DNA of 14,736 nucleotides from an uncultured Pseudomonadota bacterium (GTDB taxonomy: Bacteria; Desulfobacterota_B; Binatia; UBA9968). This document shows positions 1 to 8,722 of this stretch, piece by piece. Where the stretch lies: the NCBI GenBank assembly GCA_946478635.1, contig CAMLCX010000061.1:1-14736 (forward strand), given 5' to 3'. The notes under the pieces are model-generated. The model made no database searches. It was given only the letters and a program-made list of their open reading frames with translations, and was not told the origin of the DNA. The position numbers and the translations under genes are program-made. The stretch's first letter is position 1; each line of letters begins with the position of its first letter.

Positions 1-53
1 CTCTGTGATCTCTGTGGCAAACCTTCCGAACTTCGCGACCTGCGTGGTGAAAT
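1..53. repeat. Fragment of CACAGAGG-type intergenic repeat
   Basis: Two tandem, diverged copies of one motif are visible, at about 1-21 (CTCTGTGATCTCTGTGGC) and 31-53 (CTTCGCGACCTGCGTGGTGA). They resemble the right arm of the hairpin repeat at 3225-3312, read in the same direction. Repeats of this kind, with an ACCACAGAGG left arm and a CTCTGTGGT right arm, are dispersed between genes in many environmental bacterial genomes. The left arm, if present, lies outside the window. The repeat sits downstream of the DUF4911-like gene, whose stop codon is at 94-96. Confidence 0.5.
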
Positions 54-93
54 CGAAATTTATACGACGCAGCGGTAACGGCGGGAAGGTCGA

Positions 94-375
94 TCAGTTG
101 CCCGCGAGCGCGGACTCGGCGAACAGCTCGGTCATGAACCAATCGTCTTTCATGTCCGCGGGACGTGGAATTTCGTGAATAGGAATATCCTTTTGAATGG
201 AAAGCAAGATATGTTTCGCGGTCTCCAGGAAATCGGCCATGGCCAGCAGAACAATGATCGCCTTGCCGTTGTCGACCGTGCGAATGATGCCGACTTCTTC
301 GTAGGACTCGAAAATAAATTTCACGTACGCGATGTTTGCGGGCGCCAATTCCAAATAAATGTCGTGCAAATCCAT
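94..375 (-). CDS. DUF4911-like small protein
   Basis: This is a 93-residue soluble protein with no signal peptide or membrane segment. Residues 5-60 have the pattern I associate with the DUF4911 family: an N-terminal beta strand, KFIFESYEEVGIIRTVD around residues 19-33, then a hydrophobic strand and a helix ending in KDIPI. In that family the segment forms a small alpha/beta fold of unknown function. The C-terminal 25 residues, rich in Asp, Glu and Trp, are probably less conserved. It starts with ATG at 373-375, 12 bp after the stop of the AsmA-like gene on the same strand, so the two are probably cotranscribed. The ribosome binding site is weak. The family assignment is from memory of the motif; the function is unknown. 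Confidence 0.7.
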   Translation of the reverse strand: MDLHDIYLELAPANIAYVKFIFESYEEVGIIRTVDNGKAIIVLLAMADFLETAKHILLSIQKDIPIHEIPRPADMKDDWFMTELFAESALAGN

Positions 376-387
376 TTTTGCGAGCCG

Positions 388-3060
388 TTACCGTTTAAGA
401 AACCGCTCGAGCGCATCGGGAAGCCAGTTTTTATTCTCTTTGTCTCCTTCGCTTCCCTGGGCGTCGGCGCCGCCGGCTTTTTGTCCCGTGCCCGTGCGCA
501 GCGCCTGGGCGAGTGCCCGGTTTTCGAGACGAATGGAGATATTGGGAATCTGGCCTTCGATGCGGAACGAAATCGCCAGCCGGCCGCGGCGGTCGAGCAG
601 GTAACGGATGATGCGATAATCGCGTTGAACCTCCTGCGTCAGCCGCGGCGATAATACGATCAAGCCGTTCCAGCGCGTTGACCGATTGAAGCCGATCCAG
701 CCCGCGCCGGTAATCGTGTAGTCGGGCGTGATGATGACAAGGTTTTCGGAGAGAATGCGCTTCTGGTCGATGGTAAAACTCAACTTCAATGATTCGATCG
801 GCGTATCGCGACGATTGAATAACGCGGCAAATCCCGGAGGGACGCGGGATATCGCCGCGGCGGAGGCGCTGCTGCCGCTGCCCTTCATTAACAGCTGGCC
901 GACCAAGTTGAAATTCTTTATCGTTCCGCGCTGCAGTAAAGCGTCGCCGGAACCTTTCAAACCGTCTCTGATGCTGACGCTGTCGCTATTGTCGATTTCG
1001 AACTGTCCCTGGCCATTGACCTGGCCTTCGAAGCGATCCCGGAGCGGCGGGAACCATTGCGCGAGCAGCGCGCGCACATCCACTGCATCGAGCTGCGTTG
1101 AAAATTGCAATGGATGCCCGGTTTCACCATTCGCCGGCCAGAAGCCTTCGGCGCGCACGACGCCATTCAGTACCTGAGCGCGAAAATTTTTAAACGCCAG
1201 GCCCCCCGGCGCCAACGCAATCTCCGTGCGGATATCGCGTAACGGCCACTGGTTGAGCTCCCCCCGCGGCGCCGCCAATGACCCGGTGAGCGCCCAACGG
1301 CTGTCCTCCAGGAAAATTTCGGTTTGGCCGAGCACGTCCTTCATCCGAACCGCCAGGCCCGGGCTCAGCATGGGGACATCGCCGAGGACCAGCTCTGGAG
1401 AGCGTACGGTGGAAATGAAGCGCGGCGCGAAGATATTGGCAGCGCTGCCGTTGATATAAACAACCGAATTCCCCAGCCGAAACCTGCCGTTTTCCAAGCG
1501 CGCCTTTACGCCGGAAAAAGCAATGGTCGCCTGCAAACTGTCGAGACTGCGGCCGCTGGCTTTGTGTCTGAACGACGCGTCACTTAGCTTAAAGCCGCCC
1601 AATAGGCTCCATTGGGCATCGGGTCCGCTCAAGTTCCTCTCCAGGGTTACATCCAGATTGGCTTTGCCGGCGAGGCCTTCGAACGACGGCATGGACAAAA
1701 ACTGATTCCACGTTGCCACAGAATTGCCTTGACTGCGCAGGGTCAAGTGCAGCCGCGGCGCCAGCTGGTAATCCAAGCGGCCGGAAAGGCCGAGCTTGTT
1801 GGCGCCAATCAAGAGCTCCGATTCGTGCAAGATCAGGGCTTGCTTTGTTCGCGACATCTGCATGCGAATGCTCGCCGGCGCCTCAACCGGCTTGCGGAAC
1901 CAATTTTGGTAGCGCAGCTCGGCTTTGTCGGCGCGCACCAAAGCACCGAGTCGAAGGCTTTCCCAAGTTCCTTCGAAGCGGCTGGAGATTTTGACGTTGC
2001 CTTCGCCGATGAAGGCTTCGGGGAGGGCTTGTTCGAAGATTTTCAGATTGCGCAGCCGGACAAGAGACAGCGGATTGATCGTAAGGCTGCCTTCCAGCTC
2101 GGCATCTTCCCAGGTGCGCCGTTCAGTAAATTTTATGCCGCCAGTGATAACGGCGTTGTACTCGGATGAACCCAACAACGGTATTTTCAGCGTGATGTCT
2201 TCCAACCGCGGCCGCTCCGCCGAGCCGCGCGCTCTCGCCTGCAAGGCCATGGGACCCGTCACATCCAGTTGGCGGGGAATTTTATCGCGCAAGAAGGCGA
2301 TGGCGCGGGCGACCACTGGAACGTGGAGGGAGTCGAGCTGCACGCTCAGATCGACGCCGCGTTGCATCCAGGAGTGGTTCTCCGGCTGCGGCGCGAGCTG
2401 GCCGCTGATTCGAACGTCCTGACCGAGACCTTCGTTGAGGGAGGCGGCGATGGTTATTCCAGTCGGCTCGTCGGCATCGAATCCCTTCATAGTCATGGCA
2501 ACGTTCTTGACCCTCAATTCGGCCGCTGGCTTGACCGAGCGATCCACGTACTCGACGCGACCACGCTTGATCGCGATCTCGTGGATCGCGAAGCTCACCG
2601 GCGCCGGTCGGCGCTCGGGCGCGCCCGGTTGCCGTAGTTTGGGGAATTTACGCAGCTCGGTTTTGCCATTGAGCAACGAGGTCAAGTTCAACAGGCCGCT
2701 TTCATCGGTGATGATCTGAAATTCGGGTTCTTCGAGCGCCAACGACGTAATGACGAGCCGGCGGCGCAAGAGATTCCATAGACTCACGCCGAGGACCAGC
2801 TCGCGGGCGCGCAGCGCAGGGGTCGCCGCAAAACGTGAGTCATCCGCGATGGTGAACTCTCTGGCGACGAAGCCGGGCCTGCCGAAAACATTGACCTCGA
2901 GACTTGCGAAGCTGACGTCCTGGCCGAAGATTTTTTGTAGATCTTGGGTGACCTGATCGCGATGTTTGGCGGCTAGCAGATTGAACGATTCAATAAGGCC
3001 CGCGACCCCGAGCAACAAGATCCCAGCAATGATCAGAAAGAGTTTTGGCAGGCGTTTCAT
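388..3060 (-). CDS. AsmA-like envelope protein
   Basis: This is an 890-residue protein with one N-terminal membrane anchor (residues 6-23, LFLIIAGILLLGVAGLI) and a long periplasmic region built of repeating beta strands. The start chosen is the ATG at 3058-3060, immediately before the anchor. An open extension of 31 codons upstream would place Cys-rich, non-membrane sequence before the anchor and is unlikely. Residues about 30-75 (VTQDLQKIFGQDVSFASLEV, then a FTIADD strand) fit the AsmA N-terminal pattern. Residues about 700-850 fit the AsmA C-terminal domain: a stretch with LQRGTIKNFN, then IDQKRI, ITPDYTITGAGWIGF and a closing IEGQIPNISI strand. AsmA and TamB-like proteins act in outer-membrane homeostasis and are now viewed as bridge-like lipid transporters. 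The C-terminal 35 residues are polar and low in complexity. The next gene starts 12 bp downstream. Confidence 0.85.
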   Translation of the reverse strand: MKRLPKLFLIIAGILLLGVAGLIESFNLLAAKHRDQVTQDLQKIFGQDVSFASLEVNVFGRPGFVAREFTIADDSRFAATPALRARELVLGVSLWNLLRRRLVITSLALEEPEFQIITDESGLLNLTSLLNGKTELRKFPKLRQPGAPERRPAPVSFAIHEIAIKRGRVEYVDRSVKPAAELRVKNVAMTMKGFDADEPTGITIAASLNEGLGQDVRISGQLAPQPENHSWMQRGVDLSVQLDSLHVPVVARAIAFLRDKIPRQLDVTGPMALQARARGSAERPRLEDITLKIPLLGSSEYNAVITGGIKFTERRTWEDAELEGSLTINPLSLVRLRNLKIFEQALPEAFIGEGNVKISSRFEGTWESLRLGALVRADKAELRYQNWFRKPVEAPASIRMQMSRTKQALILHESELLIGANKLGLSGRLDYQLAPRLHLTLRSQGNSVATWNQFLSMPSFEGLAGKANLDVTLERNLSGPDAQWSLLGGFKLSDASFRHKASGRSLDSLQATIAFSGVKARLENGRFRLGNSVVYINGSAANIFAPRFISTVRSPELVLGDVPMLSPGLAVRMKDVLGQTEIFLEDSRWALTGSLAAPRGELNQWPLRDIRTEIALAPGGLAFKNFRAQVLNGVVRAEGFWPANGETGHPLQFSTQLDAVDVRALLAQWFPPLRDRFEGQVNGQGQFEIDNSDSVSIRDGLKGSGDALLQRGTIKNFNLVGQLLMKGSGSSASAAAISRVPPGFAALFNRRDTPIESLKLSFTIDQKRILSENLVIITPDYTITGAGWIGFNRSTRWNGLIVLSPRLTQEVQRDYRIIRYLLDRRGRLAISFRIEGQIPNISIRLENRALAQALRTGTGQKAGGADAQGSEGDKENKNWLPDALERFLKR

Positions 3061-3429
3061 CGCGCTGGCCAACTCGGGCCAGGAGCAATAGCAGGAGAAA
3101 GCACTTCGTTTTGTTGGAAGTTTTGCAGCGCGAGCGCAGCAAACGACCGCCATTGCAACCCATCAAAATTGGCGCGCGGATTCTGCTGCGCCACATCCGG
3201 GCTGGGAGTCTCAAAAACAGAGAATTCACCACAGAGGCGCAGAGGGCGCAGAGAAAAGAAATTTATCAAGAAATACTCCGAACTCTGTGAGGCCCTGTGT
3301 CTCGGCGGTGAGTATTTCCTATTCTCCTTTGCCGCGCGGGGCCGGATTGCGGCCGAGATTAGGATAGCAGCGTCATAGGTTTTTCCGTCCGGCTGCTTCA
3401 AGCCGCACGTCGTGCCTCTTCGTTGGCGC
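3061..3429. other. Gene-free intergenic region with hairpin repeat
   Basis: This stretch of about 370 bp lies between the end of the thiolase gene and the start of the AsmA-like gene, both on the minus strand. It should hold the promoter of the AsmA-like gene and the end of the thiolase transcript. I see no convincing gene. It contains the hairpin repeat at 3225-3312. A short inverted repeat, CGGCT/AGCCG at 3390-3394 and 3401-3405, lies about 25 bp after the thiolase stop. On the minus strand it is not followed by a T tract, so it is at best a weak terminator. No clear -35/-10 pair was found. Confidence 0.6.
3225..3312. repeat. Imperfect inverted repeat, CACAGAGG type
   Basis: The left arm at about 3225-3254 (TTCACCACAGAGGCGCAGAG onward) pairs imperfectly with the right arm at about 3283-3312 (CTCTGTGAGGCCCTGTGTCT onward). 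A 28-base AT-rich loop separates them. The arms carry several 9- to 11-base units of the form (C)ACAGAGGCG. This matches a class of dispersed intergenic palindromic repeats seen in many environmental bacteria, and the left edge of the window carries related sequence. Translations through it give Leu/Arg/Pro-rich pseudo-peptides that should not be annotated as proteins. Confidence 0.7.
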
Positions 3430-4628
<1,199 letters not shown>

Positions 4629-4632
<4 letters not shown>

Positions 4633-5375
4633 AGCTTCACCTGTCCTTCGGAATGCGAGTAAAATCCACGGCCGCTGGTCTCGCCGACGAAACCGGCAAC
4701 GACCAGTTTTTTCAATAGCGCCGAGGGCCGATAGCGATCATCACCGGTCTCGCTTTCTAAACCCTCGAGCACGGCGAGCACATCGTCCAAACCGATCTGA
4801 TCCGCCCAGCGCAGCGGGCCCTGGGGATAATTGACGCCGAGGCGCATGGCGACATCGATTTCTTCAGCGCTGGCCACGCCTTCTTCCAGGCTGCGCGCGG
4901 CTTCATTGATAATTAAGCTCAAAATGCGCGGAAAGGTAAGACCCGCAGTATCTTTGACGCGGACAGTTTCCTTGCCGAGCGATTTAAATAGCTCTTCGGC
5001 TTGCAAGAGAAAGTTCTCCTTCGTGCGCAAGCCGCCGGCGAGCTCGATCAGCTTGCGGTCTTTCAAGGGGAAAAAAGTGGCGAAGCCGACCAGGCGCTCA
5101 GGATTTTTCAACCACGAAGCCATACGCGTCGTGCCGAATCGCAAGCATGAAGTGACGATCAGCGAAGCAGGAGGCAAAGCCGAGTCGAGCCGCTGCAGCA
5201 AGGCGCGTTTGCGATCTTCGTCGCCGCTCTCGGCATCGATGACGCAGTTTATTGTGGGCGCCAGCGAAGCTGTCTCGGTCCAAAGCGTCGCGTCAACGCT
5301 TCTTTCGCGGCTGAGGGCGAACAACTCCTCGGCAATGCGGTTTTTGCCGGCGATGGCGAGACTATTTTTTGCCAT
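4629..5375 (-). CDS. PaaH C-terminal half; 3-hydroxyacyl-CoA dehydrogenase-like, catalytically degenerate
   Basis: This 248-residue protein resembles the second half of long PaaH-type 3-hydroxyacyl-CoA dehydrogenases. Residues 1-115 correspond to a reduced Rossmann domain: the usual GxGxxG loop is replaced by [10 protein letters not shown]. At the position of the catalytic His of the upstream paralogue the sequence reads GFATFFP instead of GLHFFNP, so the His and the Asn are lost, and the ASNTSS motif reads TSCLRF. Residues 125-245 form an intact helical dimerisation domain, with [20 protein letters not shown] and GPLRWAD as in PaaH. It probably acts as a structural partner for the active dehydrogenase and is unlikely to catalyse alone. 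Its ATG overlaps the upstream gene by 14 bp, in a different frame, and the junction contains six A residues. Confidence 0.82.
5362..5375 (-). other. Six-A run at the overlap of the two dehydrogenase genes
   Basis: On the minus strand the overlap reads ATGGCAAAAAATAG. The upstream gene reads GGC AAA AAA TAG and stops. The downstream gene reads ATG GCA AAA AAT AGT and continues. Removing one A from the run would join both frames into a single protein of about 532 residues, comparable to fused PaaH enzymes. The site could therefore be a true gene split with a short overlap, a place of transcriptional slippage, or a homopolymer error in the assembly. The sequence alone does not decide between these. 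Confidence 0.55.
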
Positions 5376-6228
5376 AATTGTAAAAACCCCGGCCGGTCTT
5401 TCGTCCCAGATTGCCGCCCATCACCATGCGTTGCTGGATCGGGCTCGGCCGAAAACGCGGATCCTCAAAAAATGAGCGGTATAACGATTCAGTCGCCGCG
5501 AAATTAATGTCGTTGCCGATCAAATCCATGAGCTCGAAGGGGCCCATGCGAAAATTGCCCGCATCCTTCATGATGCGATCTATGGTTTCCACCGACGCTT
5601 CGCCGTCGCCGAGAATGCGCAGCCCCTCGTTGTAAAACGGCCGCGCCACGCGGTTGACGATAAAGCCGGGCGTGTCTTTGGCGCGGGCGGGAGTTTTGCC
5701 CATGGCGCGCATGAGCTCGGTCGCTTTCTCAACCGTTGCTGCGCTGGTGCGGTCGCCTTGAATCACTTCAACCAGCGCCATCAGCGGCGGCGGATTGAAA
5801 AAATGCAAGCCGAGAACGCGCTCTTGATGCTGCGTGCTGGCCGCGATGGCCGTGACGCTGAACGACGATGTGTTGCTGGCCAGAAGTGCTTCCGGCGCGC
5901 AGATCGAGTCGAGCTGTTTGAAAATGTCGCGCTTCAAGTCGAGCTTTTCCGGCGCCGCTTCGATCACCAGCGTCGAGCCGTTGCAGTCCTCGAGTTTTGT
6001 CGAGGTGCGGAAGCGATCGAGAATTTCGTTTTCCTGCTCGGCGCTGAGCTTGCCGCGTTCGCGACTACCGGTGAGAAAATTTTTTACGCGATTCATGCCG
6101 GCGTCGATAAATTCCTGCTTGACGTCGTAGACCAGCGTCTCGAAGCCCGCCTGGGCAGCGACCTGGGCGATGCCCGCGCCCATGGTGCCGGCGCCGAGCA
6201 CGGCAATTTTTTCCGATTTGTTGGCCAT
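5362..6228 (-). CDS. paaH: 3-hydroxyacyl-CoA dehydrogenase (PaaH N-terminal half / Hbd-like)
   Basis: This 288-residue NAD-dependent dehydrogenase oxidises a 3-hydroxyacyl-CoA to the 3-oxoacyl-CoA. The Rossmann loop GAGTMG is at 12-17, the conserved ASNTSS motif at 117-122, and the catalytic pair is His142 (GLHFFNPPP) and Glu154 (VEVIQG). The C-terminal helical domain (about 185-288) carries [19 protein letters not shown] and DLIGNDINF and ends in [14 protein letters not shown]. The length fits a stand-alone 3-hydroxybutyryl-CoA dehydrogenase, but the next gene encodes what would be the second half of PaaH. In this operon the likely substrate is 3-hydroxyadipyl-CoA. There is no clear Shine-Dalgarno sequence before the ATG at 6226-6228. 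A hairpin repeat occupies the gap to the upstream gene. Confidence 0.9.
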   Translation of the reverse strand: MANKSEKIAVLGAGTMGAGIAQVAAQAGFETLVYDVKQEFIDAGMNRVKNFLTGSRERGKLSAEQENEILDRFRTSTKLEDCNGSTLVIEAAPEKLDLKRDIFKQLDSICAPEALLASNTSSFSVTAIAASTQHQERVLGLHFFNPPPLMALVEVIQGDRTSAATVEKATELMRAMGKTPARAKDTPGFIVNRVARPFYNEGLRILGDGEASVETIDRIMKDAGNFRMGPFELMDLIGNDINFAATESLYRSFFEDPRFRPSPIQQRMVMGGNLGRKTGRGFYNYGKK

Positions 6229-6244
6229 AAAATTTTCAGTCTGG

Positions 6245-6305
6245 AGTCCAGCGTCCCGAGTCCAGGGTTCAAAAATTCAAGACCCGAGACTCTAGACGCG
6301 AGACT
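6245..6305. repeat. Imperfect inverted repeat, GAGTCC type, inside the operon
   Basis: The arms at 6245-6272 (AGTCCAGCGTCCCGAGTCCA onward) and 6276-6305 are imperfect reverse complements: 17 of the first 23 positions pair, with a loop of about three bases. The repeat fills most of the 75 bp between the PaaG-like and PaaH-like genes and overlaps the PaaG-like stop codon by two bases. Transcribed from the minus strand it would form a long hairpin. It lacks a T tract, so an mRNA-processing or stability element is more likely than a terminator. Similar GAGTCCAG-rich intergenic repeats are known to me from environmental genomes. Confidence 0.6.
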
Positions 6306-7083
6306 ATTTCCCGGTAAACACCGGCGCGCGTTTTTCCAAAAAGGCTCTCACTCCTTCGTCATAGTCGGAGCTGCGGCCGGCGATCTCCTGCAGGTGAGCC
6401 TCGTACTCCAGATCATTTTCCAAGTTCGCAAGGTTGGCGTGATTGACGGCCCGTTTAATCAAGCCAACGCCGCGCGGCGCGCGGGCAACCTGCTCGGCAA
6501 GGGCGCGAGCGGATGCGGCAAATTCCGTCGCCGCAAAAACCCGCGCGACTAGGCCGATGCGCTGCGCCTCTCTGGCATCCAGAGTATCGCCGAGCAAGAG
6601 CAACTCCATGGCTTTGCTCACACCGACGAGCCGGGGCAGGATAAAGCTGCCGCCGGAATCCGGCGCCAGCCCGACACGCACGAACGACTGAATAAACTTG
6701 GCTTCTTCGGAGGCCACTCGCAGATCGCAGGCCAGCGCGAAATTGCAGCCGGCGCCGGCGGCGACGCCATTCACCGCCGCGATGACGATCTTTTCCATCT
6801 GGCGGATCTGCCGGATCATCGGATTGTACTTTTCCCGCAGCGACGCGCCCAGAGAGCCTTTCTGCTCCGGCGTCCTGCCCTTTAAATCCTGCCCCGCGCA
6901 AAATGCTCTGCCCGCGCCGGTGATCATGAAACAGCGCACTTCCTTGTCGCGCTCACCGTCGCGCAGCGCTTCGAGAATTTCCTTGTTCATCTCGGGCACG
7001 AAGGCGTTGAGCGCCTGCGGCCGGTTGAGCGTAATCGTCGCGACGCCTTGATTTTTCTCGTAGAGGATGGTTTCCGGAGCCAC
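6304..7083 (-). CDS. paaG: PaaG-like enoyl-CoA hydratase/isomerase
   Basis: This is a complete 259-residue crotonase-fold protein. PaaG converts 1,2-epoxyphenylacetyl-CoA to the oxepin-CoA and moves a double bond in later intermediates. The oxyanion-hole motifs are AGRAFCAGQDL (57-67) and GVAAGAGCNFALACD (106-120). Asp142 in GLAPDSGG stands where the PaaG family has its acidic residue, and the typical hydratase Glu of the CEL motif is absent (CNF). The C-terminal EIAGRSSDYDEGVRAFLEKR, followed by PVFTGK, also matches PaaG closely. The isomerase assignment is therefore stronger than hydratase. It follows the PaaF-like gene by 16 bp on the same strand. A generic crotonase with another substrate remains possible. 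Confidence 0.8.
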   Translation of the reverse strand: MAPETILYEKNQGVATITLNRPQALNAFVPEMNKEILEALRDGERDKEVRCFMITGAGRAFCAGQDLKGRTPEQKGSLGASLREKYNPMIRQIRQMEKIVIAAVNGVAAGAGCNFALACDLRVASEEAKFIQSFVRVGLAPDSGGSFILPRLVGVSKAMELLLLGDTLDAREAQRIGLVARVFAATEFAASARALAEQVARAPRGVGLIKRAVNHANLANLENDLEYEAHLQEIAGRSSDYDEGVRAFLEKRAPVFTGK

Positions 7084-7099
7084 GGTGAGTCTCGCTCGG

Positions 7100-7873
7100 T
7101 TATTTGCCTTTGAACTCGGGCTTGCGCTTTTCGAGAAACGCTTTCATCCCCTCGCTACGGTCTTCGGAGGCAAACAGGAGATAAAATGCCTTGCGCTCGA
7201 ATTCCAGACCTTCGTCGAGCGCCGTGTTGGCCGCCTTGAGCACGGCTTCTTTCGCCTCTTTGATCGCGAGCGCGGGTTTGGCGGCGATTTTTTTGGCGAT
7301 GTTTTTCGCTTCTTCCAACAACAACTCGACCGGCACCACGCGATTGACCAGGCCGAATCGCTCGGCATCCGCTGCGCTGATAATATCGCCGGTCAATACC
7401 ATTTCCATGGCGCGGTGTTTGCCGACGACATGGGTCAGTCGTTGAGTGCCGCCGCTGCCCGGAATGATGCCAAGATTGACTTCCGGCTGGCCGAAGCGCG
7501 CCGTTTCCGAGGCGATGATGATGTCGCAGCTCATCGCCAGCTCGCAGCCGCCGCCGAGCGCAAAACCGCTGACCGCGGCGATGACGGGTTTGGTGATTTT
7601 GTTGATCTGATCGCGGTAGCCGAGCCGCTCGTGAATGCGCTCGTCGAAGGGGCCGCGATCGGCCATTTCCTTGATGTCGGCGCCCGCGGCAAACACTTTC
7701 TCCCCGCCGGTGACGATGATGACGCGAACTTCCTTGTCCCGGTCGAGCTCCTGCATGGCCAGCGAGAGGTCTTTGACCAGAGCATAGGAAAGCGCGTTCA
7801 GCGCCTGCGGCCGGTTGAGCGTCACCACTCCGATCGCGCCGTCTTTCTCGACGATGACATGGTCAAAATTCAT
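7100..7873 (-). CDS. Enoyl-CoA hydratase (PaaF-like crotonase)
   Basis: This 257-residue crotonase should add water across the 2,3 double bond of an enoyl-CoA. Both catalytic glutamates are present: Glu111 in [11 protein letters not shown] and Glu131 in [15 protein letters not shown]. The oxyanion-hole segment [13 protein letters not shown] is at 58-70. The C-terminus, [20 protein letters not shown], is usual for the family. The start chosen is ATG at 7871-7873, giving [12 protein letters not shown]; an upstream TTG would add 15 residues without homology. It is the first gene of the minus-strand operon, and its order before the PaaG, PaaH and PaaJ-like genes suggests the PaaF role (2,3-dehydroadipyl-CoA hydratase). 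A general short-chain enoyl-CoA hydratase would look the same. Confidence 0.88.
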   Translation of the reverse strand: MNFDHVIVEKDGAIGVVTLNRPQALNALSYALVKDLSLAMQELDRDKEVRVIIVTGGEKVFAAGADIKEMADRGPFDERIHERLGYRDQINKITKPVIAAVSGFALGGGCELAMSCDIIIASETARFGQPEVNLGIIPGSGGTQRLTHVVGKHRAMEMVLTGDIISAADAERFGLVNRVVPVELLLEEAKNIAKKIAAKPALAIKEAKEAVLKAANTALDEGLEFERKAFYLLFASEDRSEGMKAFLEKRKPEFKGK

Positions 7874-7968
7874 GGCGGGTTGAGCTTTAGGAATACACCA
7901 TGGTAGGAGGCGATTCAAGGAAGGTTTTCCGCGAGTTGCGGCGCTTTCGTGAACGGGATTTTGTTTTT

Positions 7969-7994
7969 AATTTAGGCCCGTAAGGCCGAAAATT
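7969..7994. promoter_or_regulatory. Inverted repeat in the divergent intergenic region (possible operator)
   Basis: AATTTAGGCC at 7969-7978 and GGCCGAAAATT at 7984-7994 form an inverted repeat with a five-base spacer (CGTAA) and one mismatch. It lies between the divergently transcribed enoyl-CoA hydratase and HAD-hydrolase genes, in a 166-bp region that must hold promoters for both directions. Position and symmetry fit an operator for a dimeric regulator, but no protein is tied to it. A transcript hairpin is an alternative. Confidence 0.35.
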
Positions 7995-8039
7995 GGAATA
8001 TTTTTTCCCTTCGAGCGATAATTCTTTGAGGAGCATTAA

Positions 8040-8645
8040 ATGATCAAAACTGTGGTCGTTGACCTCGGTGGGGTGCTGTTTTCGGAAGGAAAATCCGTGG
8101 CTCTCGATAATTTGGCCGCGCGCCATCACTACGATCCGAAAATAGTCGGAGCAATCTTATCGTCGCCAAAAAGCATTTTATTGCGGAAAGGACTCCTGTC
8201 CGACGCCGAATTTTGGCAGTGGGCAGAGCAGCAACTGCCGCCGAATTATGATTGCCGCTTGATCCAACAGGCATGGTATAACGGTTACGTTTTGGATGAG
8301 GACATATACGCGCTGATTGCAACTTTGCGAAAAAAATATTCGGTCATCGTATTTTCGGGAAATATCAGGAGCCGCGTGGATTTTCTTGAGGAGAAGTACC
8401 GCTTCCGCCATTTGTTCAACATCGAAATCTATTCTTTTGATTTTCATATGACTAAACCCGAGCGTGAGTTTGTTGAGATCATGATTGAAAAATCCGGCGT
8501 GCGCCCGGAAGAACTCGTATACATCGACGACAATGATGCCTATGCGAATCCGGCTCGAGAACTCGGCGTCAACGTTATTATCTATCGGCGCGGCGAGGCG
8601 GTGCGATTGCGAGAGGAGTTGAAGCGCTACGGACTGGCGTTTTGA
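8040..8645 (+). CDS. HAD-superfamily hydrolase (YihX-like phosphatase)
   Basis: This is a 201-residue HAD hydrolase, probably a cytoplasmic phosphatase acting on a small sugar phosphate or similar metabolite. Motif I is VVVDLGGVLF with the nucleophile Asp8. The acid/base Asp two residues later is replaced by Gly10, as in the DLGNV/DLGGV subfamily that includes YihX. Motif II is Ser106 in VFSGN, motif III is Lys139 in MTKPE and motif IV is Asp163-Asp164 in VYIDDND. The helical cap lies at about residues 15-90. A clear Shine-Dalgarno sequence (GAGGAG, 8028-8033) precedes the ATG. The gene is divergent from the catabolic operon and 77 bp ahead of the TIM-barrel gene, so cotranscription with the transporter is possible but not needed. 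The substrate is unknown. Confidence 0.85.
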   Translation: MIKTVVVDLGGVLFSEGKSVALDNLAARHHYDPKIVGAILSSPKSILLRKGLLSDAEFWQWAEQQLPPNYDCRLIQQAWYNGYVLDEDIYALIATLRKKYSVIVFSGNIRSRVDFLEEKYRFRHLFNIEIYSFDFHMTKPEREFVEIMIEKSGVRPEELVYIDDNDAYANPARELGVNVIIYRRGEAVRLREELKRYGLAF

Positions 8646-8669
8646 TTCGCTGGAATATCGAAAATTTAT

Positions 8670-8699
8670 TTGACAAGCGCTCTCCGGAGGCAGTTAGAT
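8670..8699 (+). promoter_or_regulatory. Candidate sigma70 promoter for the transporter cluster
   Basis: A perfect -35 hexamer, TTGACA, lies at 8670-8675. An 18-base spacer leads to a poor -10 candidate, TTAGAT at 8694-8699, which matches three of six consensus positions. It lies in the 77-bp gap before the TIM-barrel gene and shortly upstream of a strong Shine-Dalgarno sequence. The -35 match is good but the -10 is weak, so the call is tentative. Confidence 0.4.
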
Positions 8700-8708
8700 A
8701 GCGGAAAT

Positions 8709-8716
8709 AAGGAGGG
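8709..8716 (+). promoter_or_regulatory. Strong Shine-Dalgarno sequence
   Basis: AAGGAGGG lies six bases before the ATG at 8723-8725 and is close to the perfect anti-16S complement. It fixes the start of the TIM-barrel gene and suggests efficient translation compared with the weaker sites of the neighbouring genes. Confidence 0.8.
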
Positions 8717-8722
8717 AATTTC

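Noticed and set aside
3390..3405. Possible terminator hairpin after the thiolase operon
   Set aside because: The stem is only five pairs and no T tract follows on the minus strand. It was not annotated separately.
5758..6552. A 264-codon plus-strand frame opposite the dehydrogenase and PaaG-like genes
   Set aside because: It crosses two minus-strand genes and the intergenic repeat, so it cannot be a conserved single protein.
7067..7906. A 279-codon plus-strand frame opposite the enoyl-CoA hydratase gene
   Set aside because: It is a mirror of a conserved crotonase gene. Its Asp- and Phe-rich composition is typical of such shadows.
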